Assembly (NCBI GenBank): GCA_023380515.1
Contig: JAMCRH010000175.1
Location: forward strand, 1-32,810
Length of the DNA stretch: 32,810 nucleotides
Direction of reading: 5' to 3'
Source of the DNA: Gammaproteobacteria bacterium
Lineage (GTDB): Bacteria; Pseudomonadota; Gammaproteobacteria; Enterobacterales; Alteromonadaceae
In this document: piece by piece, positions 20,716-28,883 of the stretch
How the letters are laid out: each line of letters opens with the position of its first letter
How positions within the stretch are numbered: position 1 is the stretch's first letter
The notes under the pieces: model-generated
What the model saw: the letters and a program-made list of their open reading frames with translations, nothing else
Database searches by the model: none
Told to the model about the DNA's origin: nothing
Program-made: the position numbers and the translations under genes

Positions 20716-21586
20716 AACGATGTTCTAAGTAGCTGTAAGCGTTGGTCGCTAAGGCCAGCTTGAAATAATTAATCGCAGCAAAGGTTTGCCCACGTGTCGC
20801 AGCCATTTTTCCCATATAGAAGTATGCTTCGCATAAATAATGATTCAACTCTTCTTGATCATTGCTGCGTTCAAATGCACTGCGAATTAACTCTTCTTCA
20901 TTTTTTTCGCCAAGAATATAAGCAATAATCTCTTGGCCCCAAGGATTCTCCGTCGCAGCTGGCCAATGTTCACGGAGCTGAGTCTCGGCGCGGCCACTAT
21001 CGAGCTCGCGACCAGCAAAGTAATACCAAATCACTCGAAATGGGTCGGCAGGATTTTGAAAGTAGAAGTCGGCAAAATCAGTGTGAGCGAGGAAATACTG
21101 GCCATTGTAGTACGCAGCTAAACCGCGATTCAGATAGACATAATCATGATCTGGCGCCAGTTCAATTGTGCTATCAAATGCTTCGAACGCGGATTGGTAA
21201 TCGCCCATTGCGGTCAAATAAATCCCCATGACATGATACGCATCGACCAAGTCTGGCTTTAATTCGAGTGCTTGATTTGCATCCACCAACGCAAGTGTAC
21301 GCAAACCAAGTTGATCGTGTGTCACCGCACGCCGTTGCAGTAAATACGCTCGTTGCTCATCATCGAGGTTGCCGGAGCTGAGCAATTCGTTTAACTGAAG
21401 CAGTTCAATCTCAATACTTCGGTTAACGGGCAGAGGCTCAACCAAGTATAAATTTGGTTCGTAACCGGCCATAGAGTCTGGCACACGCTCAACCGGTTGC
21501 TGTTCCCCGTTTAAGCCCGCACTACTGGTACAACCGCTGATCAATATCAATCCTAGAACAACACCAACTATACGCAATATTTTCAC
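20669..21586 (-). CDS. nlpI: NlpI-like TPR lipoprotein
   Basis: Outer-membrane lipoprotein with tetratricopeptide repeats; in E. coli NlpI is the adaptor that brings the murein endopeptidase MepS to the protease Prc and scaffolds wall hydrolases. It is 305 aa (E. coli 294). The signal ends in LISGC, Cys19. TPR units are visible from about residue 80, including AYHVMGIYLTAMGDYQSAFE and VYLNRGLAAYYNGQYFLA. The C-terminal half matches NlpI rather than generic TPR proteins, including the HYLCEAYFYMGKMA segment. A purine-rich AGGCGGAGAG precedes the ATG. It lies 110 bp after the anti-sigma gene, and about 4.6 kb beyond pnp, its direct neighbour in E. coli. Confidence 0.85.
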   Translation of the reverse strand: MKILRIVGVVLGLILISGCTSSAGLNGEQQPVERVPDSMAGYEPNLYLVEPLPVNRSIEIELLQLNELLSSGNLDDEQRAYLLQRRAVTHDQLGLRTLALVDANQALELKPDLVDAYHVMGIYLTAMGDYQSAFEAFDSTIELAPDHDYVYLNRGLAAYYNGQYFLAHTDFADFYFQNPADPFRVIWYYFAGRELDSGRAETQLREHWPAATENPWGQEIIAYILGEKNEEELIRSAFERSNDQEELNHYLCEAYFYMGKMAATRGQTFAAINYFKLALATNAYSYLEHRYARTEIQKLRQQLED

Positions 21587-21696
21587 CGTACTCTCCGCCT
21601 TTCAAGCATGAATTCTCATTTAATCACATCCACAGCGGAGCGCCTAGAGGCGCGGGGAATTTTAAACAAAACCTAACAATAAAACTTCAGCATGCT

Positions 21697-22413
21697 TTAA
21701 TCTTGTTGGCGCAAACGTATCCGCTCTTCCTCTAGCGACAATGATGGTCCAGCTCCTAGCTCTCGCAATACATCGTCAAGAACTCTCGCAGCAGAAGCTG
21801 TTCGATACTCCTCGCCCGATTGAGTCGTGAGTGTCACAGAAGCGATGACTTGCCATCCAGTCTGCTGACGACAAGCTATCTCCTGGCGAACTTGGCGGGC
21901 TGGCTGTACTTGCTCCACTTCATAACTGCGACAGACCCGGTTATCCCCTGCAACAAATGAAAACTGTGGCCGAAGTATGGCTCCGGAGGCTAAATCCAGA
22001 ATTTCACCACTGGGCAGTGAATCTAATCCGTCACTAACTTGTGTCCATTGAGTGGCAGCCGAATCAGTTTGTTCCGGCCAAAATTGAAACACACCAAGAG
22101 CAAGCAAGATAGTTACGCTCGCAGCGACCGCGAAATGCTGGCGAGTCCGTTGCCAGAACGACAGACTGACAACATTGTTGCCTCTATTCGACCGTTCGTG
22201 GTTAGCGAAAAGTAAGCCCTGGAGCTCCGGAGCTAACTGTTGTGAATCGATTTGGCGAGCAAACTTCTGAACATCCACATCCACTTGGCTTAACATAGCG
22301 AGCCGATCTGCCAGTTCGGGATTCTCGGCAATTTCATCTCGAATGGCCGCTAACTCGACCGCTGATAACTCTTGATCTAGAAACGCTGATAATTTCGCAT
22401 CACTGATTTTCAT
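21697..22413 (-). CDS. Membrane anti-sigma factor (RseA-like architecture)
   Basis: 238 aa. The N-terminal 55 or so residues (SDAKLSAFLDQELSAVELAA, then NPELADRLAML) resemble the cytoplasmic sigma-binding domain of anti-sigma factors; the His/Cys zinc motif of the ZAS group is absent. One membrane helix lies at about residues 93-112. The periplasmic part of about 125 residues contains two Cys residues (about 160-180), possibly a disulfide, and is the likely sensor. The start overlaps the sigma stop as ATGA (4 nt), the usual stoichiometric coupling of such pairs. The signal that inactivates it cannot be read from sequence, but nearby envelope proteases are obvious candidates. Confidence 0.88.
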   Translation of the reverse strand: MKISDAKLSAFLDQELSAVELAAIRDEIAENPELADRLAMLSQVDVDVQKFARQIDSQQLAPELQGLLFANHERSNRGNNVVSLSFWQRTRQHFAVAASVTILLALGVFQFWPEQTDSAATQWTQVSDGLDSLPSGEILDLASGAILRPQFSFVAGDNRVCRSYEVEQVQPARQVRQEIACRQQTGWQVIASVTLTTQSGEEYRTASAARVLDDVLRELGAGPSLSLEEERIRLRQQD

Positions 22414-22934
22414 TGCAAAATCCCCTCTGCTTGATCATTGCCTGCGGCACCATAAAGCTGACTCGCAAGTGCCGCGCGTGCTCTGGCTAAGCGACTCATT
22501 ACCGTCCCAATTGGAATTTCTAATGTCTCTGCTACTTCTCGATAAGACATGCCTTGTACCGCCACTAACGTTAAGATTGTATGTTGATCTTCGGGCAGCG
22601 TTCGCATTGCGGTACCGACTGCGGATAACTCAATTTGTTGCTCAATATCGCGAGCGCCATCAAATTCTTGAGCTTCCTGTAGTTCCGTATCAAATACTGC
22701 ATTCGCACGCACTTTACGTGCTCGATACTCATCGATCCATAAATTACGGCAGACCCGAAATGCCCATTTCAATAACTCAACATCACTTGGGATTGGTCGC
22801 GTTAATAATCGCTCAACTGTCTGTTGTACTAGGTCATCGGCATCGGCCATCGCCGTCGTCAATGAAAACGCAAACCGACGTAACGACGGTAAAATGCTAG
22901 CAATTTGAGCGTGAAGAGCACGATTGCTCGTCAT
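22410..22934 (-). CDS. ECF RNA polymerase sigma factor
   Basis: 174 aa, the size of an extracytoplasmic-function sigma with only regions 2 and 4. Region 2 is at about residues 12-80, with DADDLVQQTVERLL (2.1/2.2) and FRVCRNLWIDEYRARK (2.3/2.4). Region 4 is at about 105-160, with LPEDQHTILTLVAVQGMSYR and the helix-turn-helix IPIGTVMSRLARAR. AGGAA sits about 9 nt before the ATG. A promoter-like GGAATA-N15-CGTCA lies 52 nt upstream and a similar one fronts the divergent protease gene, so autoregulation is likely. I cannot place it in a numbered ECF group from sequence alone. Confidence 0.93.
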   Translation of the reverse strand: MTSNRALHAQIASILPSLRRFAFSLTTAMADADDLVQQTVERLLTRPIPSDVELLKWAFRVCRNLWIDEYRARKVRANAVFDTELQEAQEFDGARDIEQQIELSAVGTAMRTLPEDQHTILTLVAVQGMSYREVAETLEIPIGTVMSRLARARAALASQLYGAAGNDQAEGILQ

Positions 22935-22985
22935 GACAAGTTCCTCGTTGAAAGGCTAGTATCGAATTTTCTTGATTATCATGGT

Positions 22986-23010
22986 GACGAATCATGAGGC
23001 TATTTATTCC
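22986..23010 (-). promoter_or_regulatory. Predicted ECF-sigma promoter of the sigma/anti-sigma operon
   Basis: On the minus strand, GGAATA (ending at 23010) is followed after 15 nt by CGTCA. The GGAA -35 and CGTC -10 pattern is typical of ECF sigma promoters. The -10 lies 51 nt upstream of the sigma ATG. It shares its pattern with the promoters at 23029-23053 and 26111-26136. Confidence 0.5.
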
Positions 23011-23028
23011 AATTAATTTGCAATTTTT

Positions 23029-23053
23029 GAAATAGATTTGGGTCTCGAACGTT
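23029..23053 (+). promoter_or_regulatory. Predicted ECF-sigma promoter of the S8 protease gene
   Basis: On the + strand, GAAATA followed after 15 nt by CGTTA, with the -10 ending 48 nt before the protease ATG. It is back-to-back with the sigma promoter, 18 bp between the two -35 elements. It differs from GGAATA by one base. Confidence 0.45.
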
Positions 23054-23101
23054 AGTATAGTGAAGGCACAAAAACCGAAACTTAACTATGGGTGTATTTA
23101 A

Positions 23102-24535
23102 ATGCGTTGTAAACACACATGCTTGGCGAGCTTGGTAATTTTTCTCAGTTTTAGCTGGCTGTTTCCGGTGTCCGCACAACAAAATCCCAATATACCTAAC
23201 CTGCCAGTGAATCCAGCTGAGCGCCAAATCGAACGCCAGATCGAACGCGTCGCTCGTCAGGTTGCGCGCATGGAACGTGCGCCTGCCGAAGCCATTCAGC
23301 AACGAGCTATCGACAGTGTTCTGAATGCCAGTGAACGAGCCAGCGAGCGAGCGCTGAATGGAACTTTAATGAATGGCTTACCCGAGCTGCCGCCGCGTTT
23401 AAGTATTACCAATCAACTTGGGGTTGAGCGCTTTGTTGAAGTCGAAGTTGAGCCTGGTCGGCGGGCAATTGAGCGCGAGTGGGTTTTACTGGTGAACGAG
23501 CAGGAAGTCGAAGAATTACGAAGAGTCGCCGCAGAGCTATGGACTTACTTAAGTGAAATGTCTGAACTCGGCGGTTTACAGCAAGTTATGCTGGTGTTTA
23601 CAGTACCCCGCCATCTCGACAATCTTGCTGGGGTCACTCAGCTTCTACCAGCTCATTTCCATGCTGCGCTCGATCGCAATTACGTCTATCAGGCCAACAG
23701 CGCTTTGACGCTCACCAGCACAACCCATGCCGGAGTCAGTCGCACTTCGCTGTTACCGCTACCCACGCAGCTGCCTGCTATTTGTCATGCCCCCGTGCGG
23801 ATTGGTGTGGTCGATACCGCGCTCGAATACTCGCATAGTGGATTTACCCGAGCTCGTGAACAACAGCGTTTAGTGCGCCGCAGTTTCCTTGCCGCCGACC
23901 TCAAGCAACCCAACGCTCATGGTACAGCGGTGGCCAGTTTATTTATCGGTGAACAAGACGCCTTCTCAGGCCTCACACCACAAGCAATCGTCTATCACGC
24001 TGAGGTCTTTTATCAGCAATCAGAAAGTCACCAAGGAGCCCCCTTAAGCAGTGTGTTACAAGCGCTCAATTGGCAAGTTGAACAACAAGTACAGGTCATT
24101 AATTTAAGCTTAACTGGCCCGCATAATCGAATTCTCGAGGAGACGGTGAGAGCCATCAGCCGTCGGAACATCAGCATTGTAGCTGCCGCTGGAAACGCAG
24201 GTCCGTTTGCTGAACCGCTCTTTCCAGCAGCTTACGAGGAAGTGATTGCGGTGACCGCAGTTGACGCCAATGGCGAGGTTTATCGTTGGGCGAATCAAGG
24301 TGATTATATTGAATTTGCAGCATACGGCGTTAATGTTCAGAGCGCTCAACTGAATTCAAGTTGGGGGCCGGAATCGGGCACTTCAATTGCTGCGCCAATT
24401 GTTACCGCCTTTGCTGCATGTAACCACCAATCAACACCCCAAGAAACTCGGGCGCAGTTGCAAAAGTTGGCGATTGACTTAGGTGAGGAAGGCCGCGACC
24501 AACAATATGGCCACGGCCTTTTACATCCCTTTTAG
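23102..24535 (+). CDS. Secreted subtilisin-like serine protease (S8)
   Basis: 477 aa with a signal peptide ending at VSA before QQN (about residue 25). The catalytic triad is complete and in S8 order: Asp238 in IGVVDTALEYSHSGF, His273 in NAHGTAVASLF and Ser428 in GTSIAAPIV, with the oxyanion Asn365 in AAAGNAGPF. The 200 residues before the catalytic domain hold a charged, probably helical Arg/Glu stretch (residues 38-85) and a pro-domain-like alpha/beta part (about 105-200). There is no C-terminal anchor or autotransporter barrel. It is divergent from the ECF sigma gene. Its stop overlaps the end of the converging barrel gene by 4 nt, with no terminator visible. ATG 23102 has only a weak GGGTG ribosome site. 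Confidence 0.92.
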   Translation: MRCKHTCLASLVIFLSFSWLFPVSAQQNPNIPNLPVNPAERQIERQIERVARQVARMERAPAEAIQQRAIDSVLNASERASERALNGTLMNGLPELPPRLSITNQLGVERFVEVEVEPGRRAIEREWVLLVNEQEVEELRRVAAELWTYLSEMSELGGLQQVMLVFTVPRHLDNLAGVTQLLPAHFHAALDRNYVYQANSALTLTSTTHAGVSRTSLLPLPTQLPAICHAPVRIGVVDTALEYSHSGFTRAREQQRLVRRSFLAADLKQPNAHGTAVASLFIGEQDAFSGLTPQAIVYHAEVFYQQSESHQGAPLSSVLQALNWQVEQQVQVINLSLTGPHNRILEETVRAISRRNISIVAAAGNAGPFAEPLFPAAYEEVIAVTAVDANGEVYRWANQGDYIEFAAYGVNVQSAQLNSSWGPESGTSIAAPIVTAFAACNHQSTPQETRAQLQKLAIDLGEEGRDQQYGHGLLHPF

Positions 24536-25455
24536 AAGCTGAAACGCAGTCCTAACGACACCCGAGTTTCATCATAATCTGCACTGTCTAAATTAGACCG
24601 GTAGTCGCCTCGTTCAACTAAACTAATTAAGCTGAGCTTATCCAGAATTGGCACTTCCAAGCGAGCTTCTAGCACTTGATGTCGGTCATCACGACGCTGT
24701 TCGATGGCTGGGGTGATACCTTGGTAATCTCTGTCTTGCCAACGATAACCGAGTTGAATGCGAGCATCGCGACTCCATAAATTGAAACGATGGGAATAAC
24801 GCAATCGCAGCGAATTACCTTGGTACGAAAAGGCGTCATCGCGAGCATCTTCATCATCATAATTCGCGCCAATTAAAAAGAAGCTTCGGCCTTCGTTAAA
24901 GAAATAAAAAGCATCAATACTATAACCTAACGTGTCAGCATTGCGGTCACCAAGCGTGGCAAAGGTTTTTTCACTTTGCGTCACTGCTGCCCGCACATAC
25001 CAAGCGTCAGCAAATAGACGAGCAGCATAGAGCGAGCGTTGATGTAGCTTCATAAAACCATCACCGCCAAGTTCCGCGTCGGCAAAGTAATAGTTAGCAC
25101 CCACCGTATAGTGATTAAAATCGTAGCTAACATCACCGTAAAGAAGGTGCATAGCCAAATCGAATTCACTGAACTCACGATAACGACGATCACTGTAGTT
25201 GTAACCAAAATCAACATTCATCGCTGTCTTCGGCTTCCAGTGCGCATCGACTGCAAAATCTAAAACAACCGCCTGATCTGACTCGCCGGTAGCTTGTTCT
25301 AATTCGCTCACGCTGACATTACTATTGTGCTCACTTGCGGCATCTACTCTTACCGACACGTTAAAATCATCGTTTGCGATAGCACCAGACGGCCAACCGA
25401 TGACAACCGCCATGCCTAACGCAAACGTCACTGATCGATTTGAATTCATTTTCAT
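24532..25455 (-). CDS. Outer-membrane beta-barrel protein of unknown function
   Basis: 307 aa. A signal peptide ends at AIA before NDD (about residue 28). The rest alternates polar and hydrophobic residues in 8-12 residue strands, rich in Tyr, Arg and Asp (DFGYNYSDRRYREF, LRLRYSHRFNLWSR, IQLGYRWQDRDYQ), and ends in LGLRFSF with a terminal Phe, the BAM recognition pattern. It resembles small OM barrels such as the C-terminal barrel of surface-lipoprotein modulators, but I cannot assign a family. No channel ligand is evident. It starts 75 bp after the Ala-rich gene, with a terminator between them, so it may be expressed by read-through. Confidence 0.8.
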   Translation of the reverse strand: MKMNSNRSVTFALGMAVVIGWPSGAIANDDFNVSVRVDAASEHNSNVSVSELEQATGESDQAVVLDFAVDAHWKPKTAMNVDFGYNYSDRRYREFSEFDLAMHLLYGDVSYDFNHYTVGANYYFADAELGGDGFMKLHQRSLYAARLFADAWYVRAAVTQSEKTFATLGDRNADTLGYSIDAFYFFNEGRSFFLIGANYDDEDARDDAFSYQGNSLRLRYSHRFNLWSRDARIQLGYRWQDRDYQGITPAIEQRRDDRHQVLEARLEVPILDKLSLISLVERGDYRSNLDSADYDETRVSLGLRFSF

Positions 25456-25479
25456 CGTTCAACCCCAGTCGTTGATCTG

Positions 25480-25502
25480 AAAAAGGGGGGACGGTTCCCC
25501 CC
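25480..25502 (-). terminator. Terminator or attenuator between the Ala-rich and barrel genes
   Basis: Read on the minus strand, GGGGGGA-ACCG-TCCCCCC is a 7-bp stem followed by TTTTT. It is 29 nt downstream of the Ala-rich gene stop and ends 25 nt before the barrel ATG. No promoter fits in that space, so the barrel gene depends on read-through or on a start within the upstream gene. Confidence 0.75.
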
Positions 25503-25530
25503 TATTATTCAAGTGTTCGAGTGATACTCG

Positions 25531-26073
25531 TTAACCACCATTTGGTCGTCCGGTTGGAATCCGTCCGCGAAGGTTTTCACGAACCGTATCGCGAACTGAG
25601 TCATTGACGTTCGCACGAACATTGGCAGAAACCGTCGCACCGACTTGACCTGCAATTTCTGCGCTGACTGCTGCGCCAATATTAGCACCAGCTTCCGAAC
25701 GCACGACTTCGCCAATCGCTGCTCGGCCTTCTGCTGCAGCATTCATTGCCACATCAGCAACACCACGACCCCGCTCTGCAGCATCTTCTGCTTCTTCACG
25801 ACCGCGCTCGGCGCCAGCTGCGAGAGCTGCAAGCACTGCTTCTGAAACTGCCGTGCCATCTTCCTGTGCTTGTTGAGCTGCACCGGCAACACTCAATCCA
25901 AGTTCAGCGTTCGCGTTAGCATTGGCGTTAGCATTACCCCGAGCTTCAGTGCGGACTTCTTCACCGGTATCGTCTTCATCTGCCATTACTACCGGCGCCG
26001 AAAGGCCTAACGTCATAACTACTGATAATGCAAGTAAAGTTGGTTTGTTCCAAGTTGCTTGTAAGTTTTTCAT
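25531..26073 (-). CDS. Small secreted Ala-rich protein with Asn-Ala repeats
   Basis: About 180 aa, no family recognised. GGAGG lies 8 nt before ATG 26073 but only 2 nt before ATG 26079, so I chose 26073. A signal peptide ends at VMA before DEDD (about residue 33). The mature part begins acidic, then has an Asn-Ala dipeptide run (NANANANANA), then Ala/Glu/Arg/Val-rich sequence with many small residues (AALAAGAERG, IGAAVSAEIAGQVGATVSAN) and a Pro/Gly end (RIPTGRPNGG). There is no Cys and almost no aromatic residue. Such composition fits a disordered or self-assembling exported protein, a matrix component, or a protease substrate; none is shown. A predicted ECF promoter lies upstream and a terminator downstream. 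Confidence 0.75.
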   Translation of the reverse strand: MKNLQATWNKPTLLALSVVMTLGLSAPVVMADEDDTGEEVRTEARGNANANANANAELGLSVAGAAQQAQEDGTAVSEAVLAALAAGAERGREEAEDAAERGRGVADVAMNAAAEGRAAIGEVVRSEAGANIGAAVSAEIAGQVGATVSANVRANVNDSVRDTVRENLRGRIPTGRPNGG

Positions 26074-26110
26074 CGTCATTACCTCCAGTTATTGCGAATG
26101 ACACTTAGAT

Positions 26111-26136
26111 AACGACTCAGATCGCACTCCTATTCC
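26111..26136 (-). promoter_or_regulatory. Predicted ECF-sigma promoter of the Ala-rich protein gene
   Basis: On the minus strand GGAATA is followed after 16 nt by CGTTA, 37 nt before ATG 26073. It matches the promoters of the ECF sigma and S8 protease genes 3 kb away, with a spacer one base longer. Confidence 0.45.
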
Positions 26137-26163
26137 GTCAAGATTTTGTAAACATAGCAAAAA

Positions 26164-26199
26164 CCAAAAAAAAAGCCCCGAGCACATTGCTCAGGGCTT
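26164..26199 (-). terminator. Intrinsic terminator after pnp
   Basis: A 12-bp stem with one mismatch (AAGCCCTGAGCA / TGCTCGGGGCTT), loop ATG, followed on the minus strand by a run of T residues. It closes the infB-pnp operon. Confidence 0.9.
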
Positions 26200-26222
26200 A
26201 TTCATTTCATCTGTTTGATGAA

Positions 26223-28343
26223 TTACTCGGCTTGGTCGCCAGTTGCTTCCGCACTGTCGGTCGACTCTTGCGCTTCTTTCATACTCAAACGCACGCGGCC
26301 TTGACGGTCAATTTCAAGAACCTTGACCTTCACGACTTCGCCAACTGACAAGTAGTCGTTCACATCTTCAACGCGCTTGTCGCTGATTTGCGAAATGTGG
26401 ACTAAACCGTCTTTACCAGGTAATACGGTTACAAACGCACCGAAGTCGACGATACGTGCAACTTTACCTTCATAAATACGACCAACTTCCACTTCAGCAG
26501 TAAGCGCTTCGATGCGTTTCACAGCCGCTTGTGCAGCAGCTTCGTCAGTCGCAGCAATCTTAATTGTGCCGTCGTCATCGATTTCAATGCTCGTACCGGT
26601 TGACTCAGTCAACTCACGAATAACCGCGCCGCCTTTACCGATAACATCACGAATCTTCTCTGGGTTGATCTTCATGATGTGGAAACGTGGAGCAAAGTCA
26701 GAGACATCGTCACGCGCCGAGCTAATCGCTTGGTCCATCACCGACAAAATGTGTAAACGGGCTGCTTTCGCTTGTGCCAACGCTTTTTCCATAATGTCTT
26801 TGGTAATCCCTTCGATTTTGATGTCCATCTGTAACGCAGTCACACCGGTCGCGCTACCAGCAACTTTAAAGTCCATGTCGCCGAGGTGGTCTTCGTCACC
26901 AAGGATGTCAGAAAGAACAACGAAGTCGTCGCCTTCCTTAACTAAGCCCATGGCGATACCAGCAACCGATGCTTTAATTGGAACACCAGCGTCCATCAAT
27001 GCCAACGACGTACCACAGACTGAAGCCATTGAGCTTGAGCCGTTTGATTCAGTGATTTCAGAAACCACACGAATGGTGTACGGGAATTCTTCTGGGCTTG
27101 GCATAACTGCTAACACACCGCGTTTCGCCAAACGGCCATGACCAATTTCACGACGCTTCGGTGAACCAACCATACCCGTTTCACCAACACAGTATGGAGG
27201 GAAGTTGTAGTGCAACATGAAGCGATCGGTGCGCGCACCCATAATCTCGTCGATGTTCTGTGCATCACGCTCAGTACCTAGGGTCGCTGCAACGATTGCT
27301 TGAGTTTCACCACGAGTGAAGACTGCTGAACCGTGAACGCGCGGTAACATGCCAGTCGCCACGTCAAGTGCACGAACCATATCTGGTTCACGACCGTCGA
27401 TGCGCGGCTCACCAGCGATAACGCGACGACGAACCACTTGTGATTCGAATTCGTGGAAGATGTCGCCAACTTCTTTTTCGTTCAGCTCTGCGTCGTCTGC
27501 TTTCAGTGCTTCGATCACTTCTTTCAGTGCTACACCTAATGCATTTTTACGCTCAACTTTATCGTTGATGCGGTAAGCTTCGCCGATTTTACTCTCAGCC
27601 AATTCTTTGATTTTTGCAATCAGTGGCTCGTTTTTAGCAGCCGGAGCCCAGTCCCACTTCGGCGTGTTTACTTCAGCAGCAAACTCATTAATTGCCGAAA
27701 CGACAGTTTGCATTTGCTCATGACCGTAAACCACAGCGCCTAACATCACTTCTTCGCTGAGTAAGTTCGCTTCTGATTCAACCATCAATACGGCAGCTTC
27801 AGTACCAGCAACAACGAGGTCAAGTGCTGATGACTCAAGCTCAGTCTTCGTTGGGTTCAATGCGTATTCATTGTTGATAACACCAACCCGCGCTGCACCG
27901 ATAGGACCATTGAATGGGATACCAGAGATTGTAAGTGCGGCAGAGGCACCAATCAAAGCAACGATATCTGGATTGACTTCAGGGTTTAACGACATAACCG
28001 TCGCAATCACCTGAACTTCATTAAAGAAACCTTCTGGAAACAGAGGACGAATTGGACGGTCAATAAGGCGACTCGTTAATGTTTCGTTCTCTGAAGGGCG
28101 GCCTTCACGTTTGAAGAAACCACCTGGAATTTTACCCGCAGCGTAAGTACGCTCTTGGTAGTTAACGGTCAGCGGAAAGAAATCAGCGTCTGGACGCGCT
28201 TCTTTTTTACCAACAACAGTAACTAATACCGTTGTGTCGTCCATGCTTGCCATAACAGCGGCTGTCGCTTGACGAGCGATAGCGCCCGTTTCGAGAGTGA
28301 CAGTGTGCTGACCATATTGGAATTGCTTAATAATCGGATTCAC
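26223..28343 (-). CDS. pnp: Polyribonucleotide nucleotidyltransferase
   Basis: Phosphorolytic 3'-to-5' exoribonuclease of the RNA degradosome. It is 706 aa (E. coli 711). Domains in order: RNase PH-like 1 (about 1-220), helical linker, RNase PH-like 2 (about 310-545, with the active-site stretch [18 protein letters not shown]), KH domain (about 550-615, with [20 protein letters not shown]) and S1 domain (about 620-690). A short acidic Glu/Ala tail ends the protein. The start is GTG 28343 with AAGGAAAA upstream. A terminator separates it from rpsO and a -10 element in the gap suggests its own promoter, as in E. coli. Confidence 0.98.
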   Translation of the reverse strand: MNPIIKQFQYGQHTVTLETGAIARQATAAVMASMDDTTVLVTVVGKKEARPDADFFPLTVNYQERTYAAGKIPGGFFKREGRPSENETLTSRLIDRPIRPLFPEGFFNEVQVIATVMSLNPEVNPDIVALIGASAALTISGIPFNGPIGAARVGVINNEYALNPTKTELESSALDLVVAGTEAAVLMVESEANLLSEEVMLGAVVYGHEQMQTVVSAINEFAAEVNTPKWDWAPAAKNEPLIAKIKELAESKIGEAYRINDKVERKNALGVALKEVIEALKADDAELNEKEVGDIFHEFESQVVRRRVIAGEPRIDGREPDMVRALDVATGMLPRVHGSAVFTRGETQAIVAATLGTERDAQNIDEIMGARTDRFMLHYNFPPYCVGETGMVGSPKRREIGHGRLAKRGVLAVMPSPEEFPYTIRVVSEITESNGSSSMASVCGTSLALMDAGVPIKASVAGIAMGLVKEGDDFVVLSDILGDEDHLGDMDFKVAGSATGVTALQMDIKIEGITKDIMEKALAQAKAARLHILSVMDQAISSARDDVSDFAPRFHIMKINPEKIRDVIGKGGAVIRELTESTGTSIEIDDDGTIKIAATDEAAAQAAVKRIEALTAEVEVGRIYEGKVARIVDFGAFVTVLPGKDGLVHISQISDKRVEDVNDYLSVGEVVKVKVLEIDRQGRVRLSMKEAQESTDSAEATGDQAE

Positions 28344-28423
28344 GTTTTGTTTTTCCTTTACTTACTTAATTTCGCCCCTACTTTTCCCGGGCCCTGTGCT
28401 TTTTTAACTACTTTCAACGCTGC

Positions 28424-28429
28424 ATTATA
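28424..28429 (-). promoter_or_regulatory. Possible pnp promoter, -10 hexamer
   Basis: A perfect TATAAT on the minus strand, in TTATAATG, about 80 nt before the pnp GTG. The -35 region is poor (TTCTTT at 17 bp). It lies after the rpsO terminator, where an internal pnp promoter is expected. Confidence 0.5.
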
Positions 28430-28505
28430 ACGGAATAAGCTCACCTAAAGAAAGCAAGTGCGCAATCTTTAAGCAAAAACCTGACCATAAACCACAATTC
28501 AAACG

Positions 28506-28539
28506 CCAAAAATAACAAAGGGGCCCTGAGGCCCCTTTG
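28506..28539 (-). terminator. Intrinsic terminator after rpsO
   Basis: On the minus strand CAAAGGGGCC-TCAG-GGCCCCTTTG is a perfect 10-bp stem followed by TTATTTTTGG, starting 11 nt after the rpsO stop. It matches the rpsO-pnp intercistronic terminator/processing region known in E. coli. Confidence 0.88.
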
Positions 28540-28550
28540 CATGTAAACTG

Positions 28551-28820
28551 TTAGCGACGTAATTCTAGACGCTTAATCAGATCTACATAGCGCTCTTCAT
28601 TTTTACGCTTTAAGTAGTCCAACAACTTACGACGTTGGCTTACCATGCGCAGCAGACCACGACGTGAGTGGTGATCGTGCTTGTGCTCTTTGAAGTGACC
28701 TTGCAAGTGGTTGATTTGCGCAGTTAACAAAGCTACCTGAACTTCAGGTGAACCTGTGTCGCCTTCGCCACGTGCGTAGTCGGCTACGATTTGTGCTTTT
28801 TGAGCAGCTGTTAGTGACAT
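28551..28820 (-). CDS. rpsO: 30S ribosomal protein S15
   Basis: 89 aa, exactly the usual length. S15 binds 16S rRNA helices 20-22 early in 30S assembly. The signatures [18 protein letters not shown] and [20 protein letters not shown] are intact. CTGGAG lies 9 nt before the ATG. A strong sigma70-type promoter is seen upstream; the leader of about 58 nt is of a size that could carry the S15 autoregulatory fold known in E. coli, but I could not verify a pseudoknot. Confidence 0.98.
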   Translation of the reverse strand: MSLTAAQKAQIVADYARGEGDTGSPEVQVALLTAQINHLQGHFKEHKHDHHSRRGLLRMVSQRRKLLDYLKRKNEERYVDLIKRLELRR

Positions 28821-28883
28821 AATGTTACTCCAGTTTTGATGATGCCCGAGCCGATCACTAATTCAGCCCAAGCGGGAGCGCGA

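Noticed and set aside
21640..21660. Terminator after the anti-sigma gene from GCGCC-TCTA-GGCGC
   Set aside because: Only 5 bp of stem and no T-run on either strand.
23027..23061. Sigma70 promoter TTGAAA ... TATAGT before the S8 gene
   Set aside because: The spacer would be 23 bp, too long; the ECF-type pattern at the same place fits better.
25921..25960. Tandem repeat or CRISPR-like array at the NA-coding run
   Set aside because: It is a short in-frame dipeptide repeat within a gene, with no spacers.
26512..27141. 209-codon + strand frame opposite pnp
   Set aside because: Antisense to the conserved second RNase PH and KH part of PNPase; Ser/Ala/Thr-rich translation typical of a shadow.
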